Assembly: GCF_009497775.1 (NCBI RefSeq)
Contig: NZ_CP031012.1
Coordinates: 1 to 64,000 of the forward strand
Length of the DNA: 64,000 bases
Direction of reading: 5' to 3'
From: Alcaligenes faecalis
GTDB taxonomy: Bacteria; Pseudomonadota; Gammaproteobacteria; Burkholderiales; Burkholderiaceae_B
The notes under the pieces are model-generated. The model did no database searches, was not told where the DNA came from, and saw nothing but the letters and a program-made list of their open reading frames with translations. How positions within the stretch are numbered: position 1 is the first letter of the stretch; each line of letters starts with the position of its first letter. The translations under genes and the position numbers were made by a program. This document shows positions 26,863 through 35,890 of this stretch, piece after piece.

Positions 26863-27768
26863 TTAGCGCATCGGGGTCAGGCTGGCCTCGCGCAGCAGCC
26901 ATTCACGCAGGTGTTCCACGCGTTTGAGCGTGTCGCGGTGATTGCGGTAGTAGAGAAAATGCATCTCGCGTTGCAGGCTGCGACCATTGGGGGCGGGCAA
27001 GACGATCAGTTCCCGATTATCCAGTTCGCGTTCGGCAAAGCGCTGTGTTTCCAGGCAGACACCCAACTGATCCACCGCTGCTGCAACTGCCATGGCACCG
27101 CGGTCAAAGGACAGACGTGGACCGGGGGAGGCCGCCATGCCATTGCTGCCAAACCAGTCGGCCCAACTGACCGGACTGATGGTGGAGTCGATCAAGGGCA
27201 AATGCAGGTACCAGGGCTGATGAAGAGCCAGACTGGCATAGAGTTTGGGCGAGCATAAAGGCAACAGGGGTTCAGGGTGCAGCGATTCCACCACTAGTCG
27301 AGGGTCGTGGCTGGGAGCATGTCCGTAGCTGATCACGCAGTCAATGTCGGTGGACTGATGCAGATCGGGTGGTGTGGCGTCCGTGCGTAGATGGATGGCC
27401 AGGCCGGGATGTTCCCGCATGAAGGCATGCAGACGCGGCCCCAGCCATTTCACCGCCAGGCTGGGTGCGCAATGCACAGTCAAGGCGTGCGCACTTGCGT
27501 TCTCGCCCTGCGTGTCCTCGCAAAGTCGGGCCAGCTTGTCCAGCAAGGGCGTCAGTTCCCGATAGAACTCCTGGCCCTGGCTGTTCAAGCTGACACGCCG
27601 GTTGTGACGTACGAACAGGCTACGTCCCAGATGAGTTTCCAGGCTTTTGACCTGATGGCTGATCGCAGAAGGAGTCAGGTGCAGCTCATCGGCCGCCAGG
27701 CTGAAACTCTCCAGCCGGGCGGCCGACTCAAAGGCTCGTAGCCAGGCGAAATTAGGGATGGCTCGCAT
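26863..27768 (-). CDS. LysR family transcriptional regulator (GcvA-like)
   Basis: This 301-residue protein has an N-terminal winged HTH (LRAFESAARLESFSLAADEL, TPSAISHQVKSLETHLGRSLF) and a periplasmic-binding-like effector domain. The HTH and the sequence W-L-R-A-F are typical of the GcvA/AmpR branch of LysR. It is divergent from the class II aldolase gene with 169 bases between, so those genes are the likely targets. It also lies just upstream of the KARI/Rieske operon on the same strand. Confidence 0.9.
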   Translation of the reverse strand: MRAIPNFAWLRAFESAARLESFSLAADELHLTPSAISHQVKSLETHLGRSLFVRHNRRVSLNSQGQEFYRELTPLLDKLARLCEDTQGENASAHALTVHCAPSLAVKWLGPRLHAFMREHPGLAIHLRTDATPPDLHQSTDIDCVISYGHAPSHDPRLVVESLHPEPLLPLCSPKLYASLALHQPWYLHLPLIDSTISPVSWADWFGSNGMAASPGPRLSFDRGAMAVAAAVDQLGVCLETQRFAERELDNRELIVLPAPNGRSLQREMHFLYYRNHRDTLKRVEHLREWLLREASLTPMR

Positions 27769-27829
27769 AAGGGCGCCTTAAACAGGTGAATATTTTTAAT
27801 CAATAGCTGAAAAAGCTTCGTTTGTCATT

Positions 27830-27857
27830 CATGGTTTTCGACCTCTACCATGGTTTT
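27830..27857. promoter_or_regulatory. Direct repeat CATGGTTTT in LysR/aldolase intergenic region
   Basis: Copies lie at 27830-27838 and 27849-27857, spaced 19 bp. The spacing of about two turns fits regulator half-sites, but no LysR consensus (T-N11-A) stands out clearly. Confidence 0.3.
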
Positions 27858-27937
27858 ACGTTTCACCCGTACGCTGCGCTGGATGGGCTGGCGTGCGGGC
27901 AACGCAACATCTTGCCGAACCCGAAGGAGACCTTCCC

Positions 27938-28777
27938 ATGAACGCTAAACCCGATATCAATGAAATTTTGGCCATGACGGGCCGAAAGTCGATTTATCAG
28001 CCCGAGCAGCAAGGCCTGATCTACCCGGAAGAGCCCCAGTTTGATTCTTTTGAAGAGGCGCGCACGCATTTGAAGCAGCGCCTGGTGGCCGCCTGCCGTG
28101 CCTTTGCCCTGCATGGTCTGGACTATGGTTTTGCAGGCCATCTGACCATTCGCGATCCCGAGCATCCCAGCCTGTACTGGACCAATCCCATGGCCGTGCA
28201 CTTTGCTGACGTGAAGGTTTCGAACCTGATCCTGGCTGACCATGAAGGCAAGGTGGTGGAAGGGGATTACGCCCTGAACCGCGCAGGTTTCGTACTGCAT
28301 GCCGCCGTGCACGAGGCTCATCCTGACATTGTGGCCATGTGTCATGCGCATACCGTCTATGGCACTGCCTTTGCCTCGCTGGGTCAGGAAATCCTGCCCA
28401 TTACGCAGGATGCTGCCGCTTTTTTTGAAGACCATGTTGTCATTCGCGAAGAAGCCGGCCAGGTGGCGGTGGAAACCAAGGCCGGTCACAAAGTGGCTAA
28501 CGCCTTTGCTGGCGTCAAGGCGGCGATCCACCAGAACCATGGCTTGCTGACGGCCAGCCGCCACAGCATTGAAGCCGCCGCTTTCTGGTTCATTGCGCTG
28601 GAACGCTGCTGCCAGCAGCAATTGATGATCGCTGCAACCGGCATGACGCCCACATTAGTGACCCCCGAACGTGCCCGTTACAGCCGTGAGCACGTAGGGA
28701 GCGAATACATTGGCTGGCTGCACTTTCAGCCTATCTGGGAAAACCTGTTGCGCACCCAGCCCGATATGTTTGATTGA
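27938..28777 (+). CDS. Class II aldolase/adducin family protein
   Basis: This 279-residue protein has the zinc-dependent class II aldolase fold: GLDYGFAGHLTIRDPEHP, HAAVHEAHPDIVAMCHAHTVYGTAFA with the metal histidines, and AIHQNHGLLTASRHSIEAAAF. Members cleave sugar phosphates, decarboxylate or act as hydroxyacid lyases; the actual reaction is open. The ATG at 27938 follows GAAGGAGA. It is followed 74 bases later by the TRAP receptor gene, so import and cleavage of one substrate are probably linked. Confidence 0.87.
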   Translation: MNAKPDINEILAMTGRKSIYQPEQQGLIYPEEPQFDSFEEARTHLKQRLVAACRAFALHGLDYGFAGHLTIRDPEHPSLYWTNPMAVHFADVKVSNLILADHEGKVVEGDYALNRAGFVLHAAVHEAHPDIVAMCHAHTVYGTAFASLGQEILPITQDAAAFFEDHVVIREEAGQVAVETKAGHKVANAFAGVKAAIHQNHGLLTASRHSIEAAAFWFIALERCCQQQLMIAATGMTPTLVTPERARYSREHVGSEYIGWLHFQPIWENLLRTQPDMFD

Positions 28778-28851
28778 TCCGTCCCGCAGGCAGCTTGATC
28801 CGTTGGGGGCAAGCTGCTGACTTTGCATAAATAAAACGAGGAGAGACAAGC

Positions 28852-29934
28852 GTGGAACGACGAGCAATGCTGAAACTGACCGGCCTGGCCGGCATTGTGG
28901 CCAGTGGCATGGCCCCTGCGGTGGTCAAGGCGCAAGAGAATTTGCGCTGGCGACTGGCATCCAGCTTCCCCAAGCACCTGGATACGATTTATGGCGGAGG
29001 GGAAGTCTTTGCGCAGAAAGTGCGTGAGCTTAGCGATGGCAAGTTCAATATCTCCGTGCATGCGGGCGGGGAACTGATGCCGGCCATGGGTGTGGTCGAT
29101 GCGCTGGAACAGAACTCGGTGGAGGCGGCCCACACAGCGCCCTACTATTTCTTTGGCAAGAATGAAGCGTTTGCCTTGAGCTGTGCCATTCCATTTGGCA
29201 TGAACTCTCGTCAGCTGACGGCCTGGATGTACCACGGCAATGGTTTGAAGCTGACGCGCGACTTTTATGCCAACTACAACATCGTCAACTTCCCCTGTGG
29301 CAACAGCGGTGTGCAGATGGGCGGCTGGTTTCGCAAGCAGATCAATACCCCGGAAGATATACGGGGCCTGAAGATCCGGATTGGTGGTTTGCCCGGTAAA
29401 GTCATCGAGAAGCTGGGTGGCATTCCACAAAATATTGCCGGTGGCGAGGTGTACCAGGCACTGGAAAAAGGCGTTATTGATGCCGCCGAGTGGGTGGGGC
29501 CGTATGACGATTTGCGACTGGGCTTTCACAAGGTCGCACCCTATTACTATTACCCAGGATGGTGGGAAGGTTCAGTAGGGCTGGATCTGCTGGTCAACAA
29601 GAAAGCGTATGACGGTTTGTCGCAGCACTACAAAGATATTGTCTCGGCAGCCAGCACGTATGCGCATCTGGATATGCAGGCCAAATACGATGCCCGCAAC
29701 CCAGGTGCCTTGAAAGAACTGGTCGGTCAGGGAGCCAAGGTCTTGCCTTTTTCCAAGGAAGTGCTGGATGCCTCATTCAAGGCGAGTGAGGAACTGTATG
29801 CCGAATTGAATGCAAGCAATCCGCAGTGGCGAACGATTTATGCGGATTACCGGGCGTTCCAAAAGGACGAGCTGCTGTGGTTCCGCTTCGCGGAAGCTCG
29901 CTTTGATCAGTACATGCAGTCCGTGTCTTTATGA
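28852..29934 (+). CDS. TRAP solute receptor, FcbT1/TakP-like, with Tat-type signal
   Basis: This 360-residue receptor fits the FcbT2/FcbT3-like permeases at 20596-22955. The start is a GTG at 28852, 8 bases after GAGGAGAG. It retains an RRAMLK twin-arginine motif and a hydrophobic segment ending at VVKA; the ATG at 28867 would delete the arginines. Family features include LKIRIGGLPGKVIEKLGG, the segment VYQALEKGVIDAAEWVGPYDD and PYYYYPGWWEG, typical of receptors for 2-oxoacids and lactate/pyruvate-like ligands. It overlaps the convergent GntR gene by 6 bases. Confidence 0.9.
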   Translation: MERRAMLKLTGLAGIVASGMAPAVVKAQENLRWRLASSFPKHLDTIYGGGEVFAQKVRELSDGKFNISVHAGGELMPAMGVVDALEQNSVEAAHTAPYYFFGKNEAFALSCAIPFGMNSRQLTAWMYHGNGLKLTRDFYANYNIVNFPCGNSGVQMGGWFRKQINTPEDIRGLKIRIGGLPGKVIEKLGGIPQNIAGGEVYQALEKGVIDAAEWVGPYDDLRLGFHKVAPYYYYPGWWEGSVGLDLLVNKKAYDGLSQHYKDIVSAASTYAHLDMQAKYDARNPGALKELVGQGAKVLPFSKEVLDASFKASEELYAELNASNPQWRTIYADYRAFQKDELLWFRFAEARFDQYMQSVSL

Positions 29935-30630
29935 TCCGAAGGCGGGGGCTGAATCGATTTGCTGCCTACGCAAGAAATACGAAGCCTCCGCCAGCTTCAG
30001 GAACCCTACCATTTCAGTACGCGCATACTCCGGGTCTCCACTGGTCAGGGCCTTGCCCAGCTTTTCCAGTGCCTCTACCGTGACCTGGTAGTTATCGGTG
30101 TCGCTGGTATTGGCAAAGCGAACCTGGTTGGCGTGGTCGGCGGACATGGCGATGGCGTCCAGCAGGCGCTCGTTGTGTACGCATTGCAGCCAGGCCTGAC
30201 GAAAGCTGGCGTTGGCGCTGAACATCAGGGCGGCGTCTTTGTGCACCATGGCCACTTTGGCCAGATCAATGGCTTTGCTAAGACCGGCATGTAACTGATC
30301 GCGGTCGGCAATGTTGACGGCCAGGGCGGCGGCAGCCGGTTCCAGAATGCGGCGTAATTCAAAGATGTCGCGCACCATGGCGTCGGTCAGCACGGGGACC
30401 TGAAATCCCCGTGTGGTGCTGTTCAATAAACCTTCGTTGACCAGTCGCAGCAGGGCCTGGCGTACGGGCATGCGGGTACAACCAAAGCGCTCGGCCAATT
30501 CGTAATCCAGCAGGCGGTCGCCGGGGTGCCAGTCGCCCGCGTTCAAACGCTTGCGAGTGTCCCGGTAAATGGTGTCTACCAGCGTTTCTGCTTTGCTTGC
30601 CTGTGTGGATTTACCAGTCGAAGTCGCCAT
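29929..30630 (-). CDS. GntR family regulator, FCD subfamily
   Basis: This 233-residue regulator shows the winged HTH (NAGDWHPGDRLLDYELAERF, TRMPVRQALLRLVNEGLL) and an FCD ligand domain of divergent sequence. Its 3' end overlaps the TRAP receptor gene tail to tail. A TGTA-TCG-TACA half-palindrome at 30660-30670 just upstream may be its own operator. Possible targets are the TRAP/aldolase genes or the porin/MFS genes on its other side. Confidence 0.88.
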   Translation of the reverse strand: MATSTGKSTQASKAETLVDTIYRDTRKRLNAGDWHPGDRLLDYELAERFGCTRMPVRQALLRLVNEGLLNSTTRGFQVPVLTDAMVRDIFELRRILEPAAAALAVNIADRDQLHAGLSKAIDLAKVAMVHKDAALMFSANASFRQAWLQCVHNERLLDAIAMSADHANQVRFANTSDTDNYQVTVEALEKLGKALTSGDPEYARTEMVGFLKLAEASYFLRRQQIDSAPAFGS

Positions 30631-30659
30631 ACGAAACCGATCAGAAAAGAATGGATGAT

Positions 30660-30670
30660 TGTATCGTACA
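30660..30670. promoter_or_regulatory. TGTA-N3-TACA operator candidate upstream of GntR gene
   Basis: The site is TGTATCGTACA, about 30 bases before the gntR start. It fits the general GntR/FCD pattern of GT and AC half-sites. Confidence 0.4.
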
Positions 30671-30698
30671 GACCCCGCTGCGCTGATCGGGTTTGTGC

Positions 30699-31796
30699 CT
30701 AGAACTTGGTTCGTATCCCCACCCTGAACAAGGTCTGGTTACGCCCCGTGGAGCTGGGCATGCTGATCACGTTGGCCGTTGCGCCCTCGCCTTGCGCGTG
30801 CTGGATGATGGCCTGAGTATAGATATCCGTGCGCTTGGACAGGAAGTAGTCGGCCGTCAGGTTCAGCTGATGGTATTTGTTCGATCCCAGGGTGGTCAGC
30901 CCATAGCCCGGTCCCAGTACCAGATTGGGTGCTGCGCGCCAGGCAAAACCCAGCTGGTAGTTGCGGAAGGTATGGTTCTTTTGCTGGCCATCGGGAGCCA
31001 CGTACAGGGCTTGTGAAAACACACCGTAGATGGTCACTTTATCGAAGGCGTAGTTTGCTCCTATACCCCAGTCGCGCAGGTAACGGCCACCGACTCGATT
31101 GGCTGCGCCACCGCCAGTCAGTGGGCTGATGTCCAGGCTGGCTTCCTGCACTTCGGTATAAGCAGCACCCGTCGCAAAATTGCCGTTTTTATAGTTGGCC
31201 GTAAAGCTGATGGTGCGCCCGGTTTGGGCCTGCCCTTCGCGCCGTTCCGGAAAGCCGTACATGGCACCCAGCTCAACACCGGCAAAGGATGGCGTCACGT
31301 ATTTCACCGACTGATTGACCCGCTGGCCGCTCATGCGGTCGTTGTCCAAGGGGCTGTTGGAATAGCCGCCCGCCGACCAGGTGGGGGTGTAGAACGCCTG
31401 CAAGGTGTCGGTGAAGAAATCGTATTGTCTGCCCAGCTTGATGCTGCCCAGATAATCGGATTTCAGGCCCACCCAGGCCTGGCGGCCCCACAGTGCGCCG
31501 CCCTGTCCCATTTCGCCGGTCGCCATGGAGAAACCGTTTTCCAGCTGGAAGATGGCGCTCATGCCATTACCCAGGGATTCCGAGCCGCGCAGACCCAGAC
31601 GGTTGCCCTGCATGACGCCGGTATCTAGCGTGGTTTTGGAGGGGCCGTTGGCGTTGCTGATCCAGGTCAGGCCCGCATCCAGAATGCCGTACAAGGTGAC
31701 GTTGTTGCCGGTTTGCGCTGTGGCGCTGGAGCTGGCGATCAGCGTGGCCAGCCCAACACAGCCAGCCAACGCGATTTTTACGTGACGGCGCATCAT
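30699..31796 (-). CDS. Gram-negative general porin
   Basis: This 365-residue outer-membrane porin has a signal peptide ending near SATAQ. The mature start NNVTLYGILDAGLTWISN is the same family as the porin at 12660, and the sequence ends GIRTKF with a terminal Phe. The start ATG at 31796 overlaps the stop of the MFS gene by 4 bases, so the two are translated together. A second ATG directly follows. Coupling with the MFS permease suggests an outer/inner-membrane uptake pair. Confidence 0.9.
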   Translation of the reverse strand: MMRRHVKIALAGCVGLATLIASSSATAQTGNNVTLYGILDAGLTWISNANGPSKTTLDTGVMQGNRLGLRGSESLGNGMSAIFQLENGFSMATGEMGQGGALWGRQAWVGLKSDYLGSIKLGRQYDFFTDTLQAFYTPTWSAGGYSNSPLDNDRMSGQRVNQSVKYVTPSFAGVELGAMYGFPERREGQAQTGRTISFTANYKNGNFATGAAYTEVQEASLDISPLTGGGAANRVGGRYLRDWGIGANYAFDKVTIYGVFSQALYVAPDGQQKNHTFRNYQLGFAWRAAPNLVLGPGYGLTTLGSNKYHQLNLTADYFLSKRTDIYTQAIIQHAQGEGATANVISMPSSTGRNQTLFRVGIRTKF

Positions 31797-33151
31797 TGGG
31801 CACCGCCTTTGCTGGGAACAGCGTGCAATTTGGCGGCCTGATCCAGGGCGTTTTGCTGGCGGGCAGATGGCAGGGCAAAGACGCACAAACCACCCAGCAC
31901 AGCCAGGCCGGCAATGGTCAGCACAGCAGTGCTGGTGTTGCCGCTCATCTCTTGTGCCAGACCCATGGCGTAGGGGCCAAACAAGCCACCCAACGCGGCT
32001 ACCGCATTGATCAGGGCATAGCCGGTTGCAGCGGCGCGGCCACTCATGAAATTACCGCCCAAGGCCCAGACCAGTGGCGTGCCACCAATGAACATGGCGG
32101 TGGCGATGATGACGCCAATAATGCGCACGGTTGGGTCCGGTGCCAAGGCCGTCATCAGTAGGCCGATAGCACCACCTGCGCAAGCAATGGCTAAGTGCCA
32201 GCGACGTTCCCCAAAGTAGTCGGAGGAGCGGCCCAGAATCAGCATGGCCAGAGCCGATGCGGCATAGGGCAAGGCGGCAATATAGCCAATGTGCGTCAGG
32301 TTCTTGATACCGGCTTCCTGAATGATGGTGGGCGTCCAGAAGATCACCGCATAAATGCCCAGGTTCAGGGACAGCAGCACGCAGGCTAGCCACCACACAT
32401 TGGGTTTGCCCAGCACTTCAGCAATTTTGTCCTTGCGCGGCAGCTCGCGTTGCGCGTCCTGGTTCAGGGTGTGCAGCAAGGTTTTTTCTTCCTGACTCAG
32501 CCATTTGGCGTCTTCAGGACGGTTGGGCAAGGTCGCCCACAGCAAGGCGGCCACGAACACAGCAGGCAGACCCTGCAAGAGGAACAGCCATTGCCAGTTA
32601 TGCAGGTGCTGGGATTCGGAAAATACATCCATGATCCAGCCCGACAGCGGGCCCACGATCATGCCACCTGCGGCAGCGGCGGTGACCAAAGTCGCCATGA
32701 CGCGGCCCTGGCGTTGTGGGGGGAACCATTGCGCCAGGTAATACACCACGCCAGGCAGAAAACCGGCTTCAGCCACGCCCAGCAGGAAGCGGACGATATA
32801 GAACTGTGTGGGGGTGGTGACGAACATGGTCATCACGGACAGGATGCCCCAGGTGACCATGATGCGTGTCAGCCAGGCGCGTGCGCCAAAGCGGTACAGC
32901 AAGAGGTTGCTGGGGATCTCGAACAACAAAAAGCCCACGAAGAAAATGCCCGAACCCAGGCCATAGACCTCGGCCGAAAAATTCAGGTCTTGCAGCATTT
33001 GCAGCTTGGCAAAGCCCACATTGACGCGGTCGATGTAGGCAACGATGTAGCTGATGAACAGGATGGGCATCAGCCGCCAGAGGATTTTGCCGAAAAGCAG
33101 ATCCTCGGCCTTGGAGGGGACCGAGTCTGCGGGGCGCGATTGTTGTCTCAT
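31793..33151 (-). CDS. MFS transporter, anion:cation symporter (ACS) family
   Basis: This 452-residue permease has about 12 membrane helices and clear ACS signatures: YIVAYIDRVNVGFAKLQM in helix 1, RFLLGVAEAGFLPGVVYYLAQWF and WIMD after helix 5. The family imports organic anions such as phthalate, glucarate or tartrate. It is first gene of an operon with the porin and is divergent from an ArgE-like deacylase and aminotransferase, pointing to uptake of an N-acyl or amino-acid-like anion (inference). Confidence 0.9.
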   Translation of the reverse strand: MRQQSRPADSVPSKAEDLLFGKILWRLMPILFISYIVAYIDRVNVGFAKLQMLQDLNFSAEVYGLGSGIFFVGFLLFEIPSNLLLYRFGARAWLTRIMVTWGILSVMTMFVTTPTQFYIVRFLLGVAEAGFLPGVVYYLAQWFPPQRQGRVMATLVTAAAAGGMIVGPLSGWIMDVFSESQHLHNWQWLFLLQGLPAVFVAALLWATLPNRPEDAKWLSQEEKTLLHTLNQDAQRELPRKDKIAEVLGKPNVWWLACVLLSLNLGIYAVIFWTPTIIQEAGIKNLTHIGYIAALPYAASALAMLILGRSSDYFGERRWHLAIACAGGAIGLLMTALAPDPTVRIIGVIIATAMFIGGTPLVWALGGNFMSGRAAATGYALINAVAALGGLFGPYAMGLAQEMSGNTSTAVLTIAGLAVLGGLCVFALPSARQQNALDQAAKLHAVPSKGGAQ

Positions 33152-33180
33152 GATAGTCCTTATTGGTAATCGCAGTAAGT

Positions 33181-33190
33181 GAATTCAGTT
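33181..33190. promoter_or_regulatory. GAATTCAGTT operator copy near the MFS gene
   Basis: This is identical to the right half of the palindrome at 33366-33381 near the argE-like gene. A 12-bp palindrome TGAATATATTCA lies close by at 33205-33216. Confidence 0.45.
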
Positions 33191-33365
33191 GAACTCATTT
33201 TTTGTGAATATATTCATTTTCATACTTGATGGTCAATAAGTGCTATAGGTATAAAACAACTTTGTAATTCATTAATTTATTGAAATTAAACAGATTTATA
33301 AAAAACAAAAAGCGAATTTCTAGTACAAACACCTAGACTCGTTGACAGCGATATACCTGCTATAT

Positions 33366-33381
33366 AAACTGAATTCAGTTT
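33366..33381. promoter_or_regulatory. 16-bp palindrome before the argE-like gene
   Basis: AAACTGAATTCAGTTT is perfectly symmetric, 28 bases before the start codon and overlapping a TATATA-like -10. It is a good repressor site. Confidence 0.5.
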
Positions 33382-33408
33382 TTAATAATAGCAATAAGGA
33401 GCTGGCAT

Positions 33409-34578
33409 ATGAGCAGGCAGGAGGCCCCTTCGGCCCAGGTGATCGAGCATGTTTCGTCCCTGATTGGCTTTGATACGGTAAGCAGAAACTCCAATCTGGC
33501 ATTGATTGAATGGGCCGCCAACCGGCTCGAATCGGCGGGCGCCCAAGTGCGTTTTGATTACAACGAATCGCGCTCCAAAGCCAATCTGCTGGCGACCTTC
33601 GGGCAGGGGCCGGGGGGCGTGGTTTTGTCTGGCCATACAGACGTGGTGCCGGTGGATGGGCAGGCGTGGTCCAGCGATCCTTTTCAGGCTCAGATTCGTG
33701 ATGGCCGCTTGTTTGGTCGTGGCGCTTGCGACATGAAAGGGTTTATCGGCGTGGCCATGGCACAGGCGCAACGCCTGGGTTCCATGACACTGCGCGAGCC
33801 CGTGCATCTGGCCTTGAGCTACGACGAAGAAGTGGGCTGTCTGGGCATTCCCGGCCTGATCGAGGAAATGCGTAAAGCCGGTATTCAGCCCAGCGGCTGC
33901 ATTGTGGGTGAACCCACCAGCATGCGCGTTGTGGCGGCCCATAAAGGCGGCCGCATTTATCGCTGCCGCGTCAAAGGCTGCGCCGCCCATTCGTCTTTGA
34001 CACCACACGGTCTGAACGCAATCGAGTACGCCGCCAATCTGGTTTCGCACATTCAGCATCTGGCGGATGAAGAGGCCCAGGTCGGCAAGCGCATTGAAGG
34101 CTTTGATGTGCCCTTTTCCACCATTTCCACCAACACGATTTCCGGTGGCAATGGCATGAATATTATCCCGGCCCATTGCGAGTTCTCCTTTGAATACCGC
34201 TATCTGCCTGGCGTGGACCCGGATGGCTTCATCGGCAATTTGCGCCGCTTTGCCTATGAGCAGGTCTTGCCGCGCATGCAGGCACGCCATGGTGATGCGG
34301 CTATCGAATTCGAATGTCTGGGCAGCATCCCTGCCCTGGATGATGAAGACAGCCAGGAGCTGAAAAAAATGGCGTTGGCCTTGCTGGGTGAGTCCGCCGC
34401 ACAACGTGTGGCCTATGGCACCGAAGCCTCGTTTTTCCAGGAAGCGGGCGTGCCCAGCATTGTCTGCGGGCCTGGCTCCATCACCGTGGCGCACAAGGCC
34501 GATGAGTACGTCAGCCTGGAGCAGTTGGCCGCCTGCGAGTCCTTTCTGGGCAAAGTGATCCAGTCCTTGGCTGCTTAG
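33409..34578 (+). CDS. M20 family N-acyl-amino-acid deacetylase, ArgE-like
   Basis: This 389-residue di-zinc peptidase-fold amidohydrolase resembles acetylornithine deacetylase. Metal and catalytic residues are visible in SGHTDVVPVDGQAW, the segment GRGACDMKG, SYDEEVGCLG and the C-terminal AHKADEYVSLEQL. It would hydrolyse an N-acyl amino acid. Context is catabolic rather than arginine biosynthesis: it is followed by an aminotransferase and faces an ACS permease. The order fits import, deacylation, then deamination of an N-acyl amino acid (inference). The ATG follows AAGGAG. Confidence 0.88.
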   Translation: MSRQEAPSAQVIEHVSSLIGFDTVSRNSNLALIEWAANRLESAGAQVRFDYNESRSKANLLATFGQGPGGVVLSGHTDVVPVDGQAWSSDPFQAQIRDGRLFGRGACDMKGFIGVAMAQAQRLGSMTLREPVHLALSYDEEVGCLGIPGLIEEMRKAGIQPSGCIVGEPTSMRVVAAHKGGRIYRCRVKGCAAHSSLTPHGLNAIEYAANLVSHIQHLADEEAQVGKRIEGFDVPFSTISTNTISGGNGMNIIPAHCEFSFEYRYLPGVDPDGFIGNLRRFAYEQVLPRMQARHGDAAIEFECLGSIPALDDEDSQELKKMALALLGESAAQRVAYGTEASFFQEAGVPSIVCGPGSITVAHKADEYVSLEQLAACESFLGKVIQSLAA

Positions 34579-34636
34579 GGCGGGATGGTTTCCGGCAGGT
34601 CTTGGGGCCTGTCTTATTCTGAAGGAACAATTTTTC

Positions 34637-35830
34637 ATGAAGCTAGCAAAACGCATTACCGGTACCTCCCAAAAATCCTTTGGCATGTACGAGCAGGCGG
34701 CTCGTTTGCAAGGCGATACCTCCGATCTGATTCATCTGGAAGTCGGCCGCCCGGACGCGGATACGCCGGTGGCGATCAAGCAGGCGGCAGCCGATGCCCT
34801 GATGCGCGGCGAGGTGCACTATAGCGATCTGCGTGGTGTGCCCGCCTTGCGCGAGGCCCTGGCCGCCAAGCTGCGCAAGCAAAACAAGCTGGATGTCGGG
34901 CCGGATGATGTGCTGGTTACCAATGGGCTGACGCACGCCTCCTTTGCCGCTTTCTTCGCCATTCTGGACGAGGGTGATGAGGTGATTCTGCTCTCGCCAC
35001 ACTACCCGCAGCACATAGGCAAAATCGAGCTGGCCGGGGCGCATCCGGTGCTGGTGCCGCTGAACAAGGAACAGGGTTTCGCCATTGATGCGCAGGCCAT
35101 CGAAGCGGCGATTACGCCCCGTACTCGTATGGTGGTGCTGGTGAATCCGGCCAATCCTACGGGCCGTGTGTACCGCCGCAGCGAGCTGGAAGCATTGGCG
35201 CAATTGGCCATCAAGCATGACCTTGTCGTGGTCTCGGACGAAGTCTACGAGGACATTACCTACGACGATGCCGAGCACATCAGCATTGCCTCCCTGCCCG
35301 GCATGCAGGAGCGTACCGTGTCCATGTTTGCCTTCACCAAGTCCTACGCCATGGACGGCTGGCGCATTGGTTATCTGGCCGCGCCTGCCTGGTTGATGCC
35401 CGGCTTGTTGAAGATCACTGCCAACGATGTCACCCATGTGAATACCTTTATTCAGGCGGGCGCGCTGGAAGCGGTGGTCGGGCAGCAAGAAGCCCTGCGC
35501 GAGATGATCGCAGACGACGACGCCAAGCGCCGCCTGATGCTGCAACGCCTGAATGCCATGGCGAATGTCAGTTGCGCCCATGTGGAAGGCACGATTTACG
35601 CCTTTGCCGATGTGCGCGCCACGGGTGTGCCTTCGCAGGAACTGGCCGAGCGCTTGCTGAACGAGGCCCGCGTGGTGGTGGAGGCAGGCAGCTTCTACGG
35701 CCCGCAGGGGGAAGGCTTCTTGCGCCTGTGTTTTGGTTCTGCCTCGTATGAGCAGATCGAGCAGGCCATGGATCGCTTGCAGCTGTTCTTTGCTCAATTG
35801 GAGGCTCAGGCCAGCCAAACCGCCGCCTGA
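34637..35830 (+). CDS. Class I/II pyridoxal-phosphate aminotransferase
   Basis: This 397-residue fold-type I aminotransferase has the PLP lysine at about residue 235 in AFTKSYAMDGWRIGY. Other family features are VLVNPANPTGRVYRRSELE, VSDEVYEDITYDD and the C-terminal LRLCFGSASYEQIEQAM carrying the carboxylate Arg. It lies 58 bases after the argE-like gene in the same direction, so the pair is probably an operon. The product would be a 2-oxo acid. The specific amino acid is unknown. Confidence 0.9.
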   Translation: MKLAKRITGTSQKSFGMYEQAARLQGDTSDLIHLEVGRPDADTPVAIKQAAADALMRGEVHYSDLRGVPALREALAAKLRKQNKLDVGPDDVLVTNGLTHASFAAFFAILDEGDEVILLSPHYPQHIGKIELAGAHPVLVPLNKEQGFAIDAQAIEAAITPRTRMVVLVNPANPTGRVYRRSELEALAQLAIKHDLVVVSDEVYEDITYDDAEHISIASLPGMQERTVSMFAFTKSYAMDGWRIGYLAAPAWLMPGLLKITANDVTHVNTFIQAGALEAVVGQQEALREMIADDDAKRRLMLQRLNAMANVSCAHVEGTIYAFADVRATGVPSQELAERLLNEARVVVEAGSFYGPQGEGFLRLCFGSASYEQIEQAMDRLQLFFAQLEAQASQTAA

Positions 35831-35853
35831 TGGCGTGAACCGGCAGGACCTCA

Positions 35854-35890
35854 AGGCCGCTTTCTGTCATGGAAAGCGGCCTGTTTGTGT
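35854..35890 (+). terminator. Terminator of the deacylase-aminotransferase operon
   Basis: AGGCCGCTTTC pairs perfectly with GAAAGCGGCCT and is followed by GTTTGTGT. The T tract is imperfect. A weaker ACCGAC/GTCGGT hairpin with TGTTTT lies at 35988-36011. Confidence 0.7.
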
